Below, piece after piece: positions 63,762-64,000 of a stretch of 64,000 nucleotides of DNA. This DNA is from Arthrobacter sp. Y-9. Lineage in GTDB: Bacteria; Actinomycetota; Actinomycetes; Actinomycetales; Micrococcaceae. Location: assembly GCF_029690065.1 (NCBI RefSeq), contig NZ_CP121463.1, positions 2,046,001 to 2,110,000 of the forward strand, written 5' to 3'. Each line of letters starts with the position of its first letter. The first letter of the stretch is position 1. The notes below the pieces were generated by a model that had not been told where the DNA came from, made no database searches, and saw only the letters and a list, made by a program, of their open reading frames with translations. The position numbers and the translations under genes were made by a program.

Positions 63762-64000
63762 ATGCCGGAACTGCCAGAGATCACGGGGCTGCGGACCTTC
63801 CTGGACCATGCTCTCCACGGCGCCGTCGTGGACTCCGTGCGGATCACCTCCTTCGCCGTGCTCAAGACGGCGGATCCCCCGTATTCAGCTGTGGAGGGCC
63901 GGACCATCACCGGCGTCGCGCGCCATGGGAAGTTCCTCGACCTCGACGCCGAGGGGATTCATTTCGTCTTCCACCTGGCCAAGGCCGGCTGGCTCCGCTT
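63762..64000 (+). CDS. Fpg/Nei-family DNA glycosylase, 3' end outside window
   Basis: The first 79 codons of a formamidopyrimidine-DNA glycosylase-type repair enzyme. After removal of Met the catalytic Pro1 and Glu2 lead the hallmark PELPE start; HGKFLDLDAEGIHFVFHLAKAGWL matches the conserved RRGKYLLL...HLGMSG region in altered form. These enzymes excise oxidised bases and cut at the abasic site. Sequence divergence in ITGLRTFLD and in HLAKAG suggests an actinobacterial paralog rather than the main MutM. The zinc finger and the rest of the protein are not visible. Confidence 0.88.
   Translation, partial: MPELPEITGLRTFLDHALHGAVVDSVRITSFAVLKTADPPYSAVEGRTITGVARHGKFLDLDAEGIHFVFHLAKAGWLR

Noticed and set aside
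63555..63910. Minus-strand frames at the end of the window
   Set aside because: They overlap the start of the Fpg/Nei gene on the other strand and have no recognisable features.

Overview
The window looks like chromosomal DNA of a high-GC Gram-positive bacterium, most likely an Arthrobacter-type member of the Micrococcaceae. The reasons are the very high GC, the many GTG starts, genes that appear to be read from leaderless mRNAs, and the gene order rplU-rpmA-obgE-proB-proA-nadD-rsfS followed by rne-VKOR-ndk-DUF4233-folC-ileS, which is typical of actinobacteria. No rRNA operon, CRISPR array, transposase or phage gene was seen. The only RNA genes are two identical tRNA-Ala(GGC) genes and an ileS T-box leader.

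Layout. 1-2796 is the end of an arsenic resistance operon (ACR3 efflux pump, ArsC reductase, ArsO-like flavoprotein). 2883-6038 carries a YCII protein, an SDR, a ThrE-like exporter and a universal stress protein. 6235-10459 is a disaccharide phosphorolysis operon (LacI regulator, beta-phosphoglucomutase, GH65 phosphorylase) with a LacI-type operator in front. 11198-13429 is the most unusual part: an AvrD-family protein followed by a TetR regulator of the gamma-butyrolactone-receptor type, with a second TetR gene divergent. 13792-16128 is the OhrR/Ohr peroxide module with two more genes. 16466-17625 has an AlkD-like repair protein and YjdM. 17743-26894 is an amino-acid or amine uptake and catabolism cluster: TetR and aminotransferase on one side of a shared promoter region, and SBP, permease, ATPase, amidohydrolase and a TPP-dependent decarboxylase on the other. 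A succinate-semialdehyde dehydrogenase follows, then a second, stronger candidate butyrolactone receptor whose predicted binding site (29708-29735) overlaps the promoter of a gene of unknown function.

The right half is mostly housekeeping: ribosome silencing factor, NAD and proline synthesis, Obg, L27, L21, a ThiD-TenA fusion, RNase E/G, VKOR, Ndk, FolC, IleS with its T-box, GluQ, ValS, RsgA and the start of an Fpg/Nei glycosylase. A few accessory enzymes (SDR, TauD, quinone reductase, GNAT, DUF488, chagasin-like inhibitor) lie between IleS and GluQ.

The best candidate for an undescribed system is the AvrD-like gene with its butyrolactone-receptor-like regulator, together with the second receptor and its operator 17 kb away. 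AvrD proteins make acylated sugar-lactone signals (syringolides) in Pseudomonas, so the window may hold a diffusible-signal circuit in a Micrococcaceae genome. Other points worth attention are a perfect 17-bp palindrome over the promoter of the uptake operon, a 23-codon leader ORF before rsgA, a probable non-canonical start in nadD, and a 0.7-kb low-GC block between direct repeats next to a tRNA-Ala gene.
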